64,000 bases of DNA from Ulvibacterium sp965248315 (GCF_965248315.1 NZ_CBDFIX010000002.1:3844001-3908000); one strand, 5' to 3'. Positions 51,899-60,471 are shown, numbered from the stretch's first letter. Numbers and translations: made by a program. Notes: generated by a model from the letters alone, not told the origin.

Positions 51899-52339
51899 TT
51901 AAATAACCTCAATCATTTTTTTGGGCTTCTGTTCGGTATCTTCCTTCTTTTGAAGATTTAACCTTAGAATTCCGCTTTTATATGAGGCCCTAATATCTTT
52001 GGACTCATCAATGGTTTTAGGTAATTGCAAAGCTCGTCTAAACGAACGGTAGTTGAACTCCTTACGGGCATACCCATTATCCTTCCCGGTTTCTTCTTTT
52101 TCCTTTTCGGCGGATATTTCCAAAACATGGTCTTTCAACGAAATCTCAAAGTCCTTTTTGTCAAATCCGGGAGAGGCCAATTCAATTTCAAAATTATTCT
52201 TGTGCTCCTTTACATTGATTGCGGGAGATGATTTTTCCAAATTGAAGAAATCATCATTAAAAAAATGTTCTCGTTCCAGGAAATCGGTTAAACCGTAGTT
52301 CCATGGCCATCGGTTTTTTGTGAATTCAATAAGTGACAT
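51899..52339 (-). CDS. Hsp20/alpha-crystallin small heat-shock protein
   Basis: The 146-residue protein has an alpha-crystallin domain in residues 39-130: VKEHKNNFEIELASPGFDKKDFEISLKDHVLEIS, then the C-terminal KSGILRLNLQKK, where GILRL matches the conserved GxLxL/I-type motif. It holds unfolding proteins in solution under stress. It is the first gene of a predicted operon with the coiled-coil protein and a lipoprotein, and has an FNR-like box at 52410-52421, 71 bp before its start. Confidence 0.93.
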   Translation of the reverse strand: MSLIEFTKNRWPWNYGLTDFLEREHFFNDDFFNLEKSSPAINVKEHKNNFEIELASPGFDKKDFEISLKDHVLEISAEKEKEETGKDNGYARKEFNYRSFRRALQLPKTIDESKDIRASYKSGILRLNLQKKEDTEQKPKKMIEVI

Positions 52340-52378
52340 AGCTTTTTGATTTTTTTGGGTTACTACTTATTCTGCTCC

Positions 52379-52421
52379 CTAAGTTATTGACATCCACAAT
52401 TGTTTGAAATGATTTTGATCA
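52379..52421 (-). promoter_or_regulatory. FNR-like box and -7 element of the hsp20 operon
   Basis: Reading with the gene: TGAT-CAAA-ATCA (52421-52410), then exactly 23 bp, then TAACTTAG (52386-52379). The box is perfectly symmetric over its TGAT/ATCA half-sites. Its centre would lie near -41.5 if the -7 element is used. Confidence 0.75.
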
Positions 52422-52522
52422 GTTAAATCCGACTAATCTATTTAAATGCATAGCTCTGTAAAATTATGATTATCCTACAAAAAGCCCTAAACATCAATTA
52501 ATCAGCTTTTCTTTCTTCAAAC

Positions 52523-52972
52523 CTAAGATATCCGTGATTGTGGTTTTCGTTTTTTAAGAATACCTCCGGCATAATTAAAGATTTCTGACTTTAGGATTTG
52601 AAAATCGTTTACAAAATCCATAACCTCAAACCCTAATTTATCATGGCTTTGACAATATTCCTTATCGGCAATACCATCCTTGCATTCCAGCATTCCCCAC
52701 AGATCGCCTTCGTGATTCAAAATGTTACGTTCAATCCGACTCTTTTTCGATTTTGATTTTTTCATCCGATTTAGATAGTTCTGTAACCGTTCAAAAAGAT
52801 TAGGGGTATCCGGTTCAAAAACATAGGAGTGCAGCAATCGGTCTATAAAAATCATCTCGTCTTCTATGAATCGTAACATAGATTTCCATTGTTGGGAAGC
52901 TCTATGTAGTTCCTCCACTTTTGTATCCTTCTCCAGTGGATTGCTTTTAACCTTGGTTTTTCCCGTTTTCAT
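52523..52972 (-). CDS. Coiled-coil protein of the island family, copy 2
   Basis: The 149-residue protein is helical and basic, with no signal peptide. The family motif is QQWKSMLRFIEDEMIFIDRLLHSYVF (residues about 27-52), followed by a polar Lys-rich middle (MKKSKSKKSRIERNI) and a final helix. It lines up with the proteins at 51395 and 60536 through W-x4-8-F-x2-DE-x2-F-x3-L-x-Y. It is the last gene of the predicted operon that begins with the Usp gene at 53412, 12 bp after the 52985 gene. Confidence 0.72.
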   Translation of the reverse strand: MKTGKTKVKSNPLEKDTKVEELHRASQQWKSMLRFIEDEMIFIDRLLHSYVFEPDTPNLFERLQNYLNRMKKSKSKKSRIERNILNHEGDLWGMLECKDGIADKEYCQSHDKLGFEVMDFVNDFQILKSEIFNYAGGILKKRKPQSRIS

Positions 52973-52984
52973 AACAAGCTATTC

Positions 52985-53398
52985 TTAACCTTTGTCCTTA
53001 TTAAAAAAATCCCGGATCAAAGCCTTTACCTGATTATTTGTCATGCTATCCGACCGGGTCACCGTTTTAACCTTCGAGGCTAACTTAGGATGCTTTTCCA
53101 AAAGTTCTTTTTCAAATTTTTCTCCTGTTTCGGCCGGACCAAAAATGGCCAGGGCATCTGCATCCGTTACCATTTTGACCAATTTTTTAAAGTAAGCCTT
53201 AAGCTGATGTTTTTCCCTTTCCAAGTATTTACTATCCTGTACTACGTCTTGAGGACCCCAACGGGTCTTGGACCTAGAGCCTCCTTTAGGGTTATAAAAC
53301 TCCACATTGGACTGAAGTGTGCTCAATTTTTCACCATGTTCCGTACACACTACAATATGTGCCTTTTCCTTATCTATCCAAATTCCAATATTCTTCAT
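52985..53398 (-). CDS. Release-factor-like (BaeRF-type) small protein
   Basis: The 137-residue protein opens MKNIGIWIDKEKAHIVVCTEHGEKL, a strand pair like the eRF1/pelota-type domain used in bacterial release-factor-like and Host_attach families, and ends with a long helix. RSKTRWGPQDVVQDSKYLEREKHQLKAYFKKLVKMV follows, then ADALAIFGPAETGEKFEKEL. I do not know a proven role; a link to stalled-ribosome or translation control under stress is only a family-based guess. It lies 13 bp after the Usp gene (53412) and 12 bp before copy 2 of the coiled-coil protein. Confidence 0.6.
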   Translation of the reverse strand: MKNIGIWIDKEKAHIVVCTEHGEKLSTLQSNVEFYNPKGGSRSKTRWGPQDVVQDSKYLEREKHQLKAYFKKLVKMVTDADALAIFGPAETGEKFEKELLEKHPKLASKVKTVTRSDSMTNNQVKALIRDFFNKDKG

Positions 53399-53411
53399 AT
53401 CCGCGCCAATT

Positions 53412-54260
53412 TTATGAGTAATCGTTCAAGGCCAGGACCGGAATACGGGAATGGTATCCCAACTGTTTCACTAAAGGTTTTGAGAGCATACTACCAAAAA
53501 AACGATGTTTTCTATTTACAAAGGCGATCATATCACTACCCCTACTTTCTATAAAAGCGGCAATTCCCTTATGCACCTTGATATCTTTGAGCATATGAAA
53601 ACTGTGGTTTACGTCTTCCAATATAGCTTCCAATAGAATTTTATTGCTCTCTTGAATACGACTTAGCTCTGGATTTTCTTTTATGTGCAATACCCTAATA
53701 AAGGAACCATATAGCTTTGAAATTTCCTTAAGATGATTTAATTCCCTGCGCTTAAAACCAGTGGTATAATCTGTAGGGAAAACAATTTCTTTAGGTAAAA
53801 TGAACGTAGTATGTTCCGGTATGGCCATCACAGGGCACTCCGTTATCTTCTCCATTACATCCACGGTGTTAGTACCAAATAAAATAGTGTCGGAGCCGGT
53901 GGATCCTTTTGTACCCATAATCACAATATCTATATCTTTTTTGGTAATGGTATTTTTTATGGCATAAAGCAGGGAATTATAGGTCGAAATCGTATGGTAG
54001 GTATGCTTTTCATTTTTTCCATGTAGTTTTAAGATTTCCATCAGTTTTTCAAATCCTTCTTCAGATTTTTTCCTTGCAGCTTCATAAAACTTTTCTCCAG
54101 GTTCTGGAACCATCATACTATCAATGGAGTAGCCATGCACTTGATAGGCATGTAAAAAATAAATATCGCAACGCTGATTCCCATACAGGTTTAAAGCATA
54201 TCTGATGGCGTTCAGGGCATTCTTGGAAAAATCCGTTGGCAGCAAAATTCTTTTGTCCAT
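53412..54260 (-). CDS. Universal stress protein, double Usp domain (Usp1)
   Basis: The 282-residue protein has two Usp domains. The first is complete: LLPTDFSKNALNAIRYAL at the start and the ATP-binding loop MGTKGSTGSDTILFGTNT (G-2x-G-9x-G-T). The second, from about residue 148, lacks this loop. UspA-type proteins bind ATP or other ligands and aid survival in stress and growth arrest. It leads an operon with the 52985 and 52523 genes. Its own FNR-like box lies 54 bp upstream of its start. Confidence 0.9.
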   Translation of the reverse strand: MDKRILLPTDFSKNALNAIRYALNLYGNQRCDIYFLHAYQVHGYSIDSMMVPEPGEKFYEAARKKSEEGFEKLMEILKLHGKNEKHTYHTISTYNSLLYAIKNTITKKDIDIVIMGTKGSTGSDTILFGTNTVDVMEKITECPVMAIPEHTTFILPKEIVFPTDYTTGFKRRELNHLKEISKLYGSFIRVLHIKENPELSRIQESNKILLEAILEDVNHSFHMLKDIKVHKGIAAFIESRGSDMIAFVNRKHRFFGSMLSKPLVKQLGYHSRIPVLALNDYS

Positions 54261-54282
54261 GGCATTATTTTTATTGTTTCTA

Positions 54283-54325
54283 TAAAATTAAAGCCAGGAC
54301 AGGGAATATCCTATGATTTGAATCA
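54283..54325 (-). promoter_or_regulatory. FNR-like box and -7 element of the Usp1 operon
   Basis: Reading with the gene: TGAT-TCAA-ATCA (54325-54314), 23 bp, then TAATTTTA (54290-54283). The box overlaps the stop codon of the upstream Usp gene. Same geometry as four other boxes in the island. Confidence 0.72.
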
Positions 54326-55162
54326 GTCACCTGGGATTACCAAAAACGGAATCGTGATATGGAACGTCATTCTTTGAATGACCGGCTCTCGCAATAGAAG
54401 TTCCAAAAAACTATGTTCGTAGTTGACCATTGCCAACATTCCAATATTCAATTCGTCTAGAAACACCTGTATAGCCTTTGTTTTACTTGTGAAGTTAGGC
54501 ATCCAATGTAAGGTATGCTCCATGGGTTTTAAATAAGCTATTAGTGTATTTAGATTTGATTCCTGAAACTTACTTAGGCGTTTCTCTTCGTTTATATGAA
54601 CTATTCTTACGGCAGCACCGCATAGTGAAGTCATAAAACGTACCGGCGCCATAACCTCAGCGTCAAAAGTCCTTTTATAATTAGTGGCAAAGGCAATCTC
54701 AGAGGGAGTTGTAAATTCCTTATCGGCGGGAACGGCCAAAATGGGACATTCCTTGATACTGGTCATAACCTTAATAGTGGTGCTCCCCCAAAAAACAGAA
54801 ACCAGACTGGTAGTTCCTTTATTTCCCAAAACCAACAAGTCTATCTTAAACTCCCGTATAGCTTTCTTTACGGCGGTCATCAAATCCATATTTTTAGAAA
54901 GCTTTTGGTATCGGTGTTTTGGATTGGGGTTGTCCAGGTTTATTTTGTGGAAGACATTCTCCAAACCTTCCTTTGACCTTCTTTTCTCCAAGGTAACTAC
55001 TTCCTCTTCCCCATTTAAAAGTCTGCCTCCCCGGGATGATTCTTCTCCATAGGCATTCAATAGAAAAAAGTCACATCCATCTTGATCAAAAAGCTTGGAC
55101 ACATAAAACAATGCATTGTACGCATTATCCGAAAAGTCGGTAAGGACTAAGATATTTTTCAT
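54323..55162 (-). CDS. Universal stress protein, double Usp domain (Usp2)
   Basis: The 279-residue protein starts ILVLTDFSDNAYNALFYVSKLF and has a first-domain loop LGNKGTTSLVSVFWGSTTIK, which fits G-2x-G-9x-G-S. The second half (LAVPADKEF onward) has no ATP loop. Its start overlaps the stop of Usp3 by 4 bp, so it is translated with Usp3. It is one of five related genes in a row (53412-57863). Confidence 0.88.
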   Translation of the reverse strand: MKNILVLTDFSDNAYNALFYVSKLFDQDGCDFFLLNAYGEESSRGGRLLNGEEEVVTLEKRRSKEGLENVFHKINLDNPNPKHRYQKLSKNMDLMTAVKKAIREFKIDLLVLGNKGTTSLVSVFWGSTTIKVMTSIKECPILAVPADKEFTTPSEIAFATNYKRTFDAEVMAPVRFMTSLCGAAVRIVHINEEKRLSKFQESNLNTLIAYLKPMEHTLHWMPNFTSKTKAIQVFLDELNIGMLAMVNYEHSFLELLLREPVIQRMTFHITIPFLVIPGD

Positions 55163-56013
55163 TTTTCATTTTTTTTGTAGGGTGGTATTACCATGAACGG
55201 AATGGTAACGTGAAAACCAATTTTTTTGATGATGGGCTCAACAAACAAACGTTCTAAAAAAGTGTGTTTGTTCTTGATCATCACCAAAAGATTCTTCCTC
55301 ATTTTAAGCTGAAAATTGTTGATAGCCGTAATTATCTGTTGCTGTGGCAGGTCGTGGAACAAATGCTCAACATCCTTAAAAATAGCATCCAGCTTTTTTT
55401 TATGGGTCAGTTGTTCCTCGCTCAAATCCAAACCTTGCGATACGTGCAGCACTTCTATTCTACTTATATGCTCCCGGGCAATAGCTAATAGCTCCTCTAG
55501 ATGTTCTTGCTGATAGTCCACTTCGTAATCCGTCGGGAATAAAACCTCTTTTGGCTTCTCATATTCAAAGCTTGAAGGTACAAGGATTACGGGACATGTC
55601 GCTTTCTTGATCACATGCACCGAATTGGTACCTATCAAGATTTCTTTGGCTCCTGTTGCGCCTTGTGTGCCCATGATGACCAAATCGGCATTTTCATTCT
55701 TAACAGTATCCAAAATCTCATCCACCAAAGTATTGAAGGCGGAATGTAGAAAAAAAGTATGCTTCGGATTTTTAAATTCCCTACAGATCCGGTCCCTTAA
55801 TTCTTCCAACTGGGTCATGGTATCGGTCTGGTATAAATCCCCGAGACCGATCTGACCCGGACTATGCAACATATATTCCGAGTGATAAATTGCCGGAGTA
55901 TAGGTGTGCAATAGATAAAAGGTACATTCCTTTTCCTTATATAGGTTAAGGGCATATTGTATGGCGTTATAGGCATTGTCCGAAAAATCCGTTGGCAATA
56001 TAATTCGTTTCAT
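55159..56013 (-). CDS. Universal stress protein, double Usp domain (Usp3)
   Basis: The 284-residue protein has LPTDFSDNAYNAIQYALNLY at the start and the intact loop MGTQGATGAKEILIGTNS. The second domain, with VLFPTDYEVDYQQEHLEEL, lacks the Gly loop. No FNR-like box with the common geometry is found in the 83 bp before it, so it may be transcribed from the Usp4 promoter. It overlaps Usp2 by 4 bp. Confidence 0.88.
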   Translation of the reverse strand: MKRIILPTDFSDNAYNAIQYALNLYKEKECTFYLLHTYTPAIYHSEYMLHSPGQIGLGDLYQTDTMTQLEELRDRICREFKNPKHTFFLHSAFNTLVDEILDTVKNENADLVIMGTQGATGAKEILIGTNSVHVIKKATCPVILVPSSFEYEKPKEVLFPTDYEVDYQQEHLEELLAIAREHISRIEVLHVSQGLDLSEEQLTHKKKLDAIFKDVEHLFHDLPQQQIITAINNFQLKMRKNLLVMIKNKHTFLERLFVEPIIKKIGFHVTIPFMVIPPYKKNEK

Positions 56014-56096
56014 TGTGGTATTCTTTAAATATTTAAATTCTTGGATTCCTTTTCACTTCTTTCCATAATCATGCCCATCTTTTCTGATGGTAAGGG

Positions 56097-56942
56097 TTAC
56101 CTAAAAAGGTTTTGCATTACCATAAACGGAATTTTTATATGTAGTCCTATTCTATCTATGGTAGACTGGTACAACATATCCTCCAGATAAGAATGTCTGG
56201 AATTCACCAATACCAACATATCAATATCCTTATGTACAATGTATTTGGTAATGGCCATAGTTTTGTCCTTTTCGGAAACGGTCTCAAACATCAATTTGGC
56301 TTTGGAGAGACATCCTTCAAGAAATTGCTGGTTGTCCTCTTGACGTAGCGATAGCTTTTTAGCCGGATTAATGTATAGCAGATGTATCTTAGACCTAAAG
56401 GAGCCCGTGATTTCGCATAACAATTTGAGTTCCCTTCTTTTATAAGGGACCATATAATCGGTGGGAAAGAGTACTTCCTTAGGCGCCTGGTATTCATAAT
56501 CCTCCGGAATCGCCAGAACAGGGCAATTGACATATTTGAGTACCTGTAGGGTATTTGTACCAAAGATTATTTTGCGATCATTGGTTTCCCCACGTGTCCC
56601 CATGACCACAATGTCCATGTTTTCACTATTTACAAGATCGTTGACTTCATCCGTTAACGAACCGAAAGCAGAAATGGTTTTATAACTGTGTTTGGGGTTG
56701 GGGAAATGGGTCTTTATCTTTAACAGAATGCTTTTTAAATGTTTTTCGGAATTCTTAAGGGTTGTTTCTTTCAGCTTCTCCAAAAAACTGCGCTTTACGG
56801 ATGTTTCCTTTTCATAAACTTCATCCGCGTACGCGTGCACGATGAAAATTTCACTTTTTTCATACTTAAAAACGCTGCAGGCATACTTAAGTGCATTGAA
56901 TGCGTTTTCGGAAAAATCCGTAGGAACCAAAATCTTTCTCAT
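56097..56942 (-). CDS. Universal stress protein, double Usp domain (Usp4)
   Basis: The 281-residue protein has ILVPTDFSENAFNALKYACSVF and the loop MGTRGETNDRKIIFGTNTLQ in its first domain. The second domain shows VLFPTDYMVPYKRRELKLL, without an ATP loop. An FNR-like box with a perfect -7 element (TATTTTTG) is upstream. It probably heads a Usp4-Usp3-Usp2 transcript. Confidence 0.88.
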   Translation of the reverse strand: MRKILVPTDFSENAFNALKYACSVFKYEKSEIFIVHAYADEVYEKETSVKRSFLEKLKETTLKNSEKHLKSILLKIKTHFPNPKHSYKTISAFGSLTDEVNDLVNSENMDIVVMGTRGETNDRKIIFGTNTLQVLKYVNCPVLAIPEDYEYQAPKEVLFPTDYMVPYKRRELKLLCEITGSFRSKIHLLYINPAKKLSLRQEDNQQFLEGCLSKAKLMFETVSEKDKTMAITKYIVHKDIDMLVLVNSRHSYLEDMLYQSTIDRIGLHIKIPFMVMQNLFR

Positions 56943-56958
56943 GATAACCGTTTGTTAA

Positions 56959-57001
56959 CAAAAATAAGTTCGCCAACATCCAAAAACCATGATTTTGGTC
57001 A
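56959..57001 (-). promoter_or_regulatory. FNR-like box and -7 element of Usp4
   Basis: Reading with the gene: TGAC-CAAA-ATCA (57001-56990), 23 bp, then TATTTTTG (56966-56959), a perfect TAnnTTTG. The start codon follows 17 bp after. The best -7 of the set. Confidence 0.78.
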
Positions 57002-57023
57002 GTTTGGGATACACTAAAGCCTA

Positions 57024-57863
57024 CTATTCATGTAATACCAAAAAAGGGATTTCTGTATGATAGCTGATTTCCTCAATTCTTGGTTTAAATAGAATTCGCT
57101 GAAAAAAGTTCAAGTTTTTGGCCACCATGGCAACAACATCCGTATCCCTGCTCTCGGAAAAACATTGTACGGCAGTTTCTAACTTTGTTCCCGTAAGCGA
57201 ATGGAAGGTATGTTCTACATCATTCAGGTAATCGTCAAGAAACTCCTTGTTTTTAAGTTGCTCCTCGTTCAATTGCTCGCCCTTCTTGGAGATATGTAAG
57301 ATTCGAAGGACTGATCCATGTGTATTCACCATCTCGATCAGAGTATTCAATACCTTTAAATCATAACCTAAGTGATAGTCCGTAGGAAAGACTATTTCCT
57401 TTGGGGTCCTATAGGTTGCATTCTCAGGCACGGCAAGCAAGGGACATTTTACCTTGGTGATCACATCCCCGGTATTACTTCCAACGGTCACCTTTTTTAG
57501 ACCAGAGGCCCCTTTAGTTCCCATAACGATCAAGTCTATTTTTTTATCTTCTACTTGCCTTTTAATACTATCTACGAAAAAATCATACAACGCAATTGTG
57601 ACAAAAGTATGTCCTTGATTTACAAAACGATTTTCAATGCGATTCAATAGCAATTGTAGATTCTTTCGGCTATCCTTTAATATGGTATCCTCAATAAGTT
57701 TAGGGGATACACGCACAGAGCTTCCGGCCCCGGAATAAGGGGGCACGGGATTAATATGCAAAAGGTAAAAAGTACATTTGGATTTTTTCAGTAATTCAAG
57801 GCCGTATACTATGGCATTCCAAGAATTCTCGGAAAAATCAGTGGGTAGTAAAACCTGTAACAT
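57024..57863 (-). CDS. Universal stress protein, double Usp domain (Usp5)
   Basis: The 279-residue protein has LLPTDFSENSWNAIVYGLELL, then the loop MGTKGASGLKKVTVGSNTGD. The second domain has VFPTDYHLGYDLKVLNTL and no ATP loop. It is the first gene in the Usp row and has its own FNR-like promoter. The 81-bp gap to Usp4 carries a second promoter, so Usp4 can be made with or without Usp5. Confidence 0.88.
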   Translation of the reverse strand: MLQVLLPTDFSENSWNAIVYGLELLKKSKCTFYLLHINPVPPYSGAGSSVRVSPKLIEDTILKDSRKNLQLLLNRIENRFVNQGHTFVTIALYDFFVDSIKRQVEDKKIDLIVMGTKGASGLKKVTVGSNTGDVITKVKCPLLAVPENATYRTPKEIVFPTDYHLGYDLKVLNTLIEMVNTHGSVLRILHISKKGEQLNEEQLKNKEFLDDYLNDVEHTFHSLTGTKLETAVQCFSESRDTDVVAMVAKNLNFFQRILFKPRIEEISYHTEIPFLVLHE

Positions 57864-57889
57864 GATTGGTCCGTTTTTGTAGTTTACCG

Positions 57890-57932
57890 TAAAACTACTT
57901 TAGCCCAACCTACCAAAAAATGATTTAGATCA
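57890..57932 (-). promoter_or_regulatory. FNR-like box and -7 element of Usp5
   Basis: Reading with the gene: TGAT-CTAA-ATCA (57932-57921), 23 bp, then TAGTTTTA (57897-57890). The flanks make a 14-base palindrome, ATGATCTAAATCAT. Confidence 0.75.
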
Positions 57933-57954
57933 TGAAACCTCTAAAACTGTTTTT

Positions 57955-59010
57955 TTAAGAGATGCGACAAAGTCTTTCTTTATCGAGTATTCTAATGTTT
58001 CTATCCTCAATGGATATCAAACCTTCTTTTTTAAAATCGGAAAGCGTTCTAATTAGGGTTTCAGTGGCCATACCGGCTACTCCTGCAAGGTCGCTTCGTA
58101 AAATATGGATATTGCCCTTACCGTCCTTTTGAAGTTTTTCGTCAAACTTTAATATAGTGTGCGCGGTCTTCTTACGGACCGATCCGTAGGCCATTTGTAG
58201 CAATTGTTCCTTGATGTCAGAAAGACTCTCGGCCAGCAATCTAACCAACTCCAAGACCAGTTTATGGTTTTCCTCCAAGATTTGTTTCAACCGCTGTTTT
58301 GGAATACCGGCCACCATGGTGTTTTCTATCGCCGTAGCATACTCGTTATAAGGAATGTTGTCCGTAAAGCAGGTAAAACCAAAAAAATCATCCGGTTTAT
58401 AGATTCCGGTTATAAGTTCCTTGCCGCGCTCGTCCAATTTATGGGTCTTCACAACCCCAGAAAGCACCAAATACACCCAGTTGGAGTTATTTCCTTCATT
58501 ATAAATAGTCTCTCCTTGTGAATGTGAAAACTCCTCGCCTTCATCATAAATGTAATTCTTTAGTCCATTTAGGTTTCTAATGCCGTCCTCGAATAGTTGC
58601 ATGTCCGCTTCAGCCTTTTTGCTGGACTCCCGAAGAATTTCAACCTTGGCCAATCTACTTTCGATTGCTCCAATCAGTTCGGACTCCTCATAAGGTTTGG
58701 TCAAATAGTCGTCAGCGCCCAATTCCATCCCTTGTCTTATATCCTTACGTTCTGTCTTGGCTGAAAGAAAAATGAAGGGAATGGACTTCGTAGTATCGTT
58801 TTCAAACAAAGTTTCCAGAACCCCGTAGCCATCCAATTCAGGCATCATGATGTCACAAATGATAACGTCCGGAAGATGTTTTTTGGCCATGGTCACTCCC
58901 TTTTTTCCATTGGAGGCGGTAATCACTTCATAATTGGACAGTTCTAGGAGCTCGGCCGTATTTTCCCTAAGAACGGTATCATCTTCTATTAAGAGTACTT
59001 TTTTTGACAT
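57955..59010 (-). CDS. Response regulator with Crp/Fnr-type output domain (REC-cNMP-HTH)
   Basis: I start at the ATG at 59010; a GTG one codon upstream is less likely. Residues 1-120 form a receiver with phospho-acceptor Asp53 in CDIMMPELDG. Residues about 145-255 form a cNMP-binding-like jelly roll (GETIYNEGNNSNWVYLVLSGVV). The C-terminus is a winged helix with recognition helix ATETLIRTLSDFKKEG, where Glu317 and Arg321 sit in the ExxxR pattern that reads TGA in Crp and Fnr. It follows the PAS kinase gene by 60 bp and is the best candidate for the factor that binds the island's FNR-like boxes. Fusion of REC to a Crp-type domain is uncommon. Confidence 0.9.
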   Translation of the reverse strand: MSKKVLLIEDDTVLRENTAELLELSNYEVITASNGKKGVTMAKKHLPDVIICDIMMPELDGYGVLETLFENDTTKSIPFIFLSAKTERKDIRQGMELGADDYLTKPYEESELIGAIESRLAKVEILRESSKKAEADMQLFEDGIRNLNGLKNYIYDEGEEFSHSQGETIYNEGNNSNWVYLVLSGVVKTHKLDERGKELITGIYKPDDFFGFTCFTDNIPYNEYATAIENTMVAGIPKQRLKQILEENHKLVLELVRLLAESLSDIKEQLLQMAYGSVRKKTAHTILKFDEKLQKDGKGNIHILRSDLAGVAGMATETLIRTLSDFKKEGLISIEDRNIRILDKERLCRIS

Positions 59011-59073
59011 CACGCGTTTTGGTTTTTAGGGTCTATATCTCATAAGGTCCAATAAAAATTTTATAGGTTGGTA

Positions 59074-60300
59074 TTAGGTCTTTGCCAAAGGAAGTTCCAT
59101 GGTAAAGACACTCCCGGCGTTCTCCTTACTTTTAAAGTAAATATTACCACCAAGATTTTCTATATGGGTTTTTATAATATTTAGGCCAATACCCGTACCT
59201 TGGGTCAACAGCACATTCTCTGCTCTGAAATATCTATCAAAAATGTGCTTTTGATCAGCTTTGGGAATGCCTATGCCTTGATCCTTGATATGAAACGTGA
59301 TTTTGTTTTCCGAAAGGTTTACACGGAAGTCTATTTCGGTATCCTCAGGGGAATACTTTATGGCATTGTGCAAAAGATTGGTAAGTGCCAGCCCTACGAT
59401 TCTTTCATCCTGGTTAATTATGGTATCATCGATATTTTGTGGATAGTTTATTTTTTGACCGTCCTTAAGGATCATATTGGCATCATAAATCACCTCATTA
59501 ACTACCTTGCTTAAAGAAAAATCCGCCAATCGGTATACTTCCTTGCCCTGCTCCAGACGTTCTATGGAAAGAAAGTCGGTCAAAATGGTGTTGAGCCTTC
59601 GTACTTCCCCAATTATGGTTTTTAAATGTTTCTCCCTTTTTCCTTGTCCCTCTTCCGTATTGTATTTTCCGACCAAGGTGGCCGCTGTAAGGATACCACT
59701 TAAGGGCGTTTTGAATTCATGCGATACCAAGGAAAGGAATTTGGTCTTAAGGTCGTTCAATTCCCTTTCTCGCTGAAGGGCGTCCTTTATTTTGTTTTCG
59801 GCCTCTTTCCTTCTTTTCACTTCCCTTTTAAGTATGGCCACGGTATCCCGGAGCTCTTGGGTACGCAACCTTATTTTTTTTTCCAGTTGTGTATTGAGCT
59901 CATATATCTGGTTATCCTTTTCCTTGATCATGGAAAGATCTTCAATCAAAGTGAGCACATATTTATTTCCATAAAGTGAAAAAGGACTTAACCCCACTTG
60001 TAATGGAATTTGATCTCCGTTCTTATGAAGTCCCAATAAATTCCTTCCCTTCATTTCCCGCATTCCAACATCTTCCCAATAAACGCCTTCGGCCAATTTC
60101 CTATGCTTTTCCCTTTTCTCGTTGGGGATTAGAATAGATAATTGTTGGCCTAAAAGTTCATCCTTATCATATCCAAAAAGTTGATTGGAACGTTGGTTGG
60201 AAGCAACGATCTCCTGTCGTTCGTTTACCACAAGAATGCCTTGTGAGATTGATTCTGAAAGCAATCTAAAGATGTTGCTGTTTTTATCGAAGACCCGCAT
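59074..60300 (-). CDS. Soluble PAS-domain sensor histidine kinase, FixL-like
   Basis: The 408-residue protein has no membrane span. Residues 10-120 form a PAS domain; the segment ILIPNEKREKHRKLAEG has His66 at the position where FixL proteins bind heme (ILMP-x4-R-x2-H), and Arg81 follows in MREMKG. A coiled coil (125-185) leads to the H box (FLSLVSHEFKTPLSGIL, His194) and an ATPase domain (NLLHNAIKYSP, GTGIGLNII). It should phosphorylate the REC-Crp regulator encoded next. Heme binding is a hypothesis only; many PAS domains have this His without heme. Confidence 0.88.
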   Translation of the reverse strand: MRVFDKNSNIFRLLSESISQGILVVNERQEIVASNQRSNQLFGYDKDELLGQQLSILIPNEKREKHRKLAEGVYWEDVGMREMKGRNLLGLHKNGDQIPLQVGLSPFSLYGNKYVLTLIEDLSMIKEKDNQIYELNTQLEKKIRLRTQELRDTVAILKREVKRRKEAENKIKDALQRERELNDLKTKFLSLVSHEFKTPLSGILTAATLVGKYNTEEGQGKREKHLKTIIGEVRRLNTILTDFLSIERLEQGKEVYRLADFSLSKVVNEVIYDANMILKDGQKINYPQNIDDTIINQDERIVGLALTNLLHNAIKYSPEDTEIDFRVNLSENKITFHIKDQGIGIPKADQKHIFDRYFRAENVLLTQGTGIGLNIIKTHIENLGGNIYFKSKENAGSVFTMELPLAKT

Positions 60301-60304
60301 ACTA

Positions 60305-60332
60305 CAAAGTTAAATGTTTACTATTTGTGCAA
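60305..60332 (-). promoter_or_regulatory. Promoter of the kinase-regulator operon, almost leaderless
   Basis: On the minus strand, TTG (60332-60330) is followed after 17 bp by TAACTTTG (60312-60305), and the start codon is only four bases further on. There is no FNR-like box here, so the sensor pair is probably not autoregulated in the same way. Confidence 0.6.
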
Positions 60333-60471
60333 CGATATAAAGTCCTTTAAATCATACTACTTTTAACACATCTGCCAAAACTGCTTTTACCATTTAATCC
60401 GTGCCGTTGGTACCAATGTTGCCTCTATTTTTTGGAATGCAAAAGTTCAATAAAATAATATGAAAATGGTA

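Noticed and set aside
56014..56096. FNR-like box before Usp3
   Set aside because: Only one half-site (TGAT at about 56066) is present, with no ATCA mate and no -7 at the right distance. Usp3 is better explained by read-through from Usp4.
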